A DNA stretch of 17,614 nt from Gammaproteobacteria bacterium (GTDB lineage Bacteria; Pseudomonadota; Gammaproteobacteria; SZUA-229). The first letter of the stretch is position 1. Every line of letters starts with the position of its first letter. This document shows, piece after piece, positions 15,039-17,614 of the stretch. A program made the position numbers and the translations under genes. A model generated the notes under the pieces. It was not told where the DNA came from. It saw nothing but the letters and a program-made list of their open reading frames with translations, and did not search any database. Location: the NCBI GenBank assembly GCA_029880105.1, contig JAOUPA010000023.1:1-17614 (forward strand), in the 5' to 3' direction.

Positions 15039-15602
15039 ATGAAAGCCAACGAAATCAAACGCAGTTCTGTTTTCCGCATTGACGGGAAAAACATCGTCGT
15101 CAAACACGTCTTTGTACAGTCACCCCACTCGCGTGGCGGCAGCACACTCTATAAAGTCACAGGCCAGGAAATCGGCACCGGCATGAAATTTGAACGCAGC
15201 TTCAAGGGCGATGAAATAGTCGAGGGCATCGAAGTCAGCCGCCACTCCATCTCCCTGCTCTACCGTGATACTGAAGGCTGCACCTTTATGGATAACGACA
15301 GCTATGAGCAATACACCATCCCGGATGACAGCCTCGAAGAAGAACTTCCCTTCCTCTGCGATGGCATCGAAGGCCTGAGGGCCGTGGTCACAGATGGCCA
15401 GATCCTCGGTATTGAATTACCCGCGACCATGGTCATGGAAATCACCGAATGCGCCCCGGCCATGAAGGCCGCCTCCTCATCGGCACGCACCAAACCCGCC
15501 ACCCTCAGTACTGGCCTGGTTGTACAGGTACCGGAATACCTGACCCCCGGTGAAAAAATCAAGATCAATACCGAAACCTGCGAATTCATGTCGCGCGCCT
15601 GA
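15039..15602 (+). CDS. efpL: Elongation factor P-like protein EfpL (YeiP)
   Basis: A 187-residue three-domain EF-P paralogue. It aligns with E. coli YeiP throughout: ANEIKRSSVF at the start, VQSPHSRGGSTLYK, FKGDEIVEGIEV, FMDNDSYEQY, and the typical C-terminal block ASSSARTKPATLSTGLVVQV followed by PEYLTPGEKIKI. The domain I tip loop carries Arg (R32 in HSRGG) where classical EF-P has its modified Lys, as expected for EfpL, which relieves ribosome stalling at proline-rich and some other motifs without needing lysine modification. The start ATG lacks a clear Shine-Dalgarno site. It heads a rightward operon with an OsmC-like gene (5-bp gap) and a third gene, and diverges from the transporter/HEAT gene. 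Confidence 0.93.
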   Translation: MKANEIKRSSVFRIDGKNIVVKHVFVQSPHSRGGSTLYKVTGQEIGTGMKFERSFKGDEIVEGIEVSRHSISLLYRDTEGCTFMDNDSYEQYTIPDDSLEEELPFLCDGIEGLRAVVTDGQILGIELPATMVMEITECAPAMKAASSSARTKPATLSTGLVVQVPEYLTPGEKIKINTETCEFMSRA

Positions 15603-15607
15603 TAGCC

Positions 15608-16024
15608 ATGCAAAGACCCTTTCACCTGCGCCTCGCCTGCGACTACGAAACCGAAAAAAACGAGGTGCACAATCTCAGAGTAGAAATCCTCGTCGAAGAC
15701 GAATGGAAAACCCTGCACCTGAGTACCAAATCACCCGGCTTCCTGCTACTGGTCTACGGCCTGTTCTCCTGCCAGCACCTGTACATGCGTACCAACTGTG
15801 CCGAGCGCAACATCACCCTCGAAGCCACCACCGGCGAACTCAAACTCATGGCCGGTGAAGACTGGAACATCCAGAGTGTCGATGTCGTCTTCCTCGCCAG
15901 AATCAAAAGCGGCCAGCCAAGTGAAGACGACATTAACTACATCATCGACCGCATGGGCCACTGCCCGGTCTCGACCAACATACCAGACGATATCGAAAAA
16001 TCCGTCACTGTGAAATTCAGCTAG
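15608..16024 (+). CDS. OsmC-like family protein
   Basis: A 138-residue protein with the OsmC/Ohr fold pattern. The long helix with the first cysteine (SPGFLLLVYGLFSCQHLYMR, C55) and the second near the C-terminus (MGHCPVSTNI, C119) match the peroxidatic and resolving Cys placement of the family. Between them lie the ITLEATTGELKL strand and a helix (SEDDINYIIDR). OsmC/Ohr proteins reduce organic hydroperoxides with thiols, but many members are uncharacterised and this one is divergent at the N-terminus, so the activity is inferred. It starts five bases after efpL and ends two bases before the next gene, so all three are probably co-translated. Confidence 0.8.
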   Translation: MQRPFHLRLACDYETEKNEVHNLRVEILVEDEWKTLHLSTKSPGFLLLVYGLFSCQHLYMRTNCAERNITLEATTGELKLMAGEDWNIQSVDVVFLARIKSGQPSEDDINYIIDRMGHCPVSTNIPDDIEKSVTVKFS

Positions 16025-16026
16025 CG

Positions 16027-16368
16027 ATGAGCAACGATAAACCTGAATCTGGCTCCTTCTGCAACCTGGCCGGCCCGGACATGAGCCAGGTCGAGGTCAT
16101 CGAACTGCACCCCGAACCCTCACCCGCCGACTACATGGTTGCCATGAAAATTGCCAACCGCGTCGCCGACCAAAAACTCGAGACCCACATGTTACTCTCG
16201 TGGTACGACAGGGATCGCGACTTCGAATCCCCGCAACACGCCAGCGAGTGCCACGCCAACAGCCCGCTGCCCGGTTACATCGATTATGGCGTCTACCACG
16301 GCGCTACGTTAAAAGTAGATATTGAAAACGGGCGCTTCGTCTTCTTTTATTTGCCGGTAGATTTCTAA
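16027..16368 (+). CDS. Small protein of unknown function (113 aa), third gene of the efpL operon
   Basis: A 113-residue soluble protein. The N-terminal 30 residues look disordered. The remainder contains a helix (DYMVAMKIANRVADQ), a striking motif MLLSWYDRDRDFESPQHASEC, and a C-terminal strand pair ending GRFVFFYLPVDF. The dense, polar central motif (Trp, Tyr, three Asp/Arg, His, Cys) looks like an active or metal-binding site of a conserved family, but I cannot name it with certainty. Its ATG lies two bases after the OsmC-like stop. Its stop is six bases from the end of the convergent integrase pseudogene, so it marks the boundary of the integron region. Confidence 0.75.
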   Translation: MSNDKPESGSFCNLAGPDMSQVEVIELHPEPSPADYMVAMKIANRVADQKLETHMLLSWYDRDRDFESPQHASECHANSPLPGYIDYGVYHGATLKVDIENGRFVFFYLPVDF

Positions 16369-16374
16369 ATAACT

Positions 16375-17435
16375 TCAAACATCCAACGGGCTTTTTACAC
16401 CGCGCCCGCCCCTGTTCAAAACGTGAGTGTAGACCATCGTGGTTTTTACATCGGAATGGCCAAGCAGTTCCTGCACCGTTCTTATATCGTAACCATCTTC
16501 CAGTAAATGTGTTGCGAATGACTAAATTTGCTTGGAGCAAATTTGAACAGCCGCTAGGCTGGCCTGAAAGGCAAAATAAATGGATTTATTTTGTAATGCC
16601 TTAAAGTATGCGGAGTAGCATGCTTGTAAATACCCGCCTTTTTGACAGCACTCCTCATGCTTCTCTGTATCGCCTTTTCATCCATATGATGTCTTCGCTC
16701 AATACCAGTACGGGGGTCAATAGACAGTTTTGATGATGGAAAAACCCAGTGCCAACCAAACTCTTTACCCGCATTTGGATACTTAGCATCAAGTACACCC
16801 GGCGTATATATCCCAGCCACCTGATTAGCTCTACCCTCTTCAAAAAGGATTTTCGACTTTTCAAACTGATGCACTATCTGGCTTAACAGTGGCTCTGGCA
16901 CAACAGTTACCCTGTCTTTACCGCCCTTACCATGGCGAACAACAAGCCCCAAACGATCCATATCAATATCCTTAATACGCAATCGCACACATTCCATTAC
17001 CCTCATACCCGTTCCATATAACAGGCTAAGAATGAATCTATGTTGCAAATTACTCACTGCTGCCAGAATACGCCTAACCTCTTCTTTTGATAAAACTACA
17101 GGCAACCGTTTTGGTTTCTTCGCCCGCTCAAAACCATCCAGCCAGGGCAATTCAAGCTGAAGCACCTCGCGATAAAGAAATAAAATGGCATTGAGCACCA
17201 AATTCTGGGTAGAAACAGAAACCTTCCTTTTTACTGCTAAATGCGTTAAAAAAGACTCTATCTCTATTGCACCCATTTCAGAGGTATGGCACTTATTATG
17301 ATAAAGGATGTATCGACGAATCCCGCCCAGATACGATTGCTCGGTTCTCAGACTGTAACGTTTGTAGCGGATTTTTGCCCTAACCTGATCCATCAATCTA
17401 AGTGCCGTTGGTTGAAAATTTGTTGGTTCTTCCAT
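16375..17435 (-). pseudogene. intI: Integron integrase, interrupted by a 74-bp insertion
   Basis: Tyrosine recombinase of the integron class. The catalytic Arg is R145 (GTGMRVMECVRLR) and a Lys lies in HGKGGKDR (about 170). The IntI-specific insert AGIYTPGVLDAKYPNAGKEF with GWHWVFPS and ERRHHMDEK occupies about 207-253, and H276/R279 are in HTLRH. Just after HTLRH the frame runs into foreign sequence and stops at 16554-16556 (293 codons). The missing end is present downstream on the same strand (16521 to 16375): SFATHLLEDGYDIRT, LLGHSDVKTTMVYTHVLNRG and a normal stop. Deleting 16522-16595 restores a 328-residue protein with catalytic H302 and Tyr Y311, a normal IntI length. The protein as written lacks the nucleophilic tyrosine and should be inactive. 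An AAGGA ribosome site precedes the ATG. It is transcribed away from the attI-like region, as in integrons. Confidence 0.93.
16522..16595. mobile_element. 74-bp hairpin-rich insertion in intI
   Basis: The segment separates codons of the conserved LRH|SFATH motif. It is built of three successive inverted repeats. At 16524-16544, AAATTTGCT and AGCAAATTT have a 3-nt loop. At 16548-16561, CAGCC and GGCTG have a 4-nt loop. At 16572-16593, CAAAATAAAT and ATTTATTTTG have a 2-nt loop. It encodes nothing. Flanks share AATG, but the ancestral site itself reads GAATGAATG, so at most a 1-nt duplication can be claimed. It may be a small non-autonomous palindromic element. No second copy is in the window. 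Confidence 0.65.
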
Positions 17436-17480
17436 GATAAAAGTCCTTTTTTAAATTAATACATTAACACTTTCTTATAC

Positions 17481-17583
17481 CAAGACTACTTTTTCCCTTA
17501 AATATCGTAATAGGTAGTCTTGAAGGGTATATATTATAGAAAAATAGGTAGTCTTAGTAAGGCGTCCTATTAACAAGTTAAGT
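17481..17583 (+). other. attI: attI-like integron recombination region
   Basis: Immediately upstream of intI are two perfect 13-bp direct repeats, AATAGGTAGTCTT at 17509-17521 and 17543-17555 (34 bp apart), plus an inverted copy of their core (CAAGACTAC, 17481-17489). The sequence AACAAGTTAAGT at 17572-17583 contains a GTTRRRY core (GTTAAGT, 17577-17583), comparable to the AACAAAGTTAGGC crossover of attI1. The repeats suit integrase-binding direct repeats of attI. Cassettes would lie to the right of 17583. A possible first cassette reading frame (ATG at 17607) is cut by the window edge. I saw no LexA-type CTGT-N8-ACAG site here. Confidence 0.6.
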
Positions 17584-17614
17584 TTCAATAAAACCGGTTA
17601 CAAAGCATGGCAGA

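Noticed and set aside
16304..16540. 78-codon leftward frame at the end of the integron region
   Set aside because: It is read in another frame across the C-terminal remnant of intI and the end of the 113-residue gene. The in-frame remnant reads SFATHLL...VLNRGG instead.
16522..16595. The intI insertion as an attC site or gene cassette
   Set aside because: It lacks the GTTRRRY and RYYYAAC boxes and an open reading frame, and its three small hairpins do not form the single long imperfect stem of attC.

Overview
The window looks like a stretch of gammaproteobacterial chromosome with moderate base composition. The taxonomic hints are an EfpL/YeiP-type elongation factor P paralogue, a YbaN/DUF454 membrane protein, an ExeA/GspA-type ATPase, and an integron integrase oriented for a chromosomal cassette array. 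No rRNA or tRNA gene, CRISPR array or intact transposase was found, and nothing fixes the genus. Most genes are housekeeping or conserved-hypothetical.

Left part (1-6406): the 3' end of an unidentified gene (2-85); a leftward diguanylate cyclase with a degenerate cyclic-nucleotide-binding domain (220-1233); a rightward metallo-beta-lactamase-fold hydrolase of glyoxalase II/persulfide dioxygenase type (1385-2107); and a YbaN-like membrane protein (2256-2624) flanked by possible relics of dispersed repeats. Next come a compact leftward operon of three small unknown genes (3791 down to 2723), a small rightward gene (3939-4214), and a rightward gene with four 27-residue tandem repeats (4308-4943). 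A leftward pair follows, a phosphorylation-site-less receiver-like protein (6142-5756) and a helical-repeat protein (5651-4953), with a small divergent gene at 6167-6406.

Middle part (6421-11004): a large ExeA/GspA-like AAA ATPase with a transmembrane segment and a long coiled coil (leftward), then the complete AmmeMemoRadiSam set. The radical SAM gene amrS runs leftward, and amrB (Memo) and amrA (AMMECR1) run rightward from a shared 99-bp divergent intergenic region. The three proteins are a recurrent trio whose biochemical product is not settled.

Right part (11025-17614): a leftward operon of an NTT/MFS-like transporter fused to HEAT repeats, an 8-nt-overlapping cyclic-nucleotide-binding protein, and a secreted Ig-like-fold protein. 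Divergent from it is a tight rightward operon of efpL, an OsmC-like protein and a small conserved-looking hypothetical. Convergent with that operon is an integron integrase gene, intI, broken by a 74-bp insertion made of three consecutive hairpins. Removing exactly these 74 bp restores a 328-codon frame including the catalytic tyrosine. Upstream of intI is an attI-like region with 13-bp direct repeats and a GTTRRRY core, so a cassette array probably begins at the right edge.

The best leads are the inactivated integrase with its hairpin element, the attI region, the divergent AmmeMemoRadiSam locus, the transporter/HEAT plus nucleotide-sensor operon, and the recently expanded 27-residue repeat protein.
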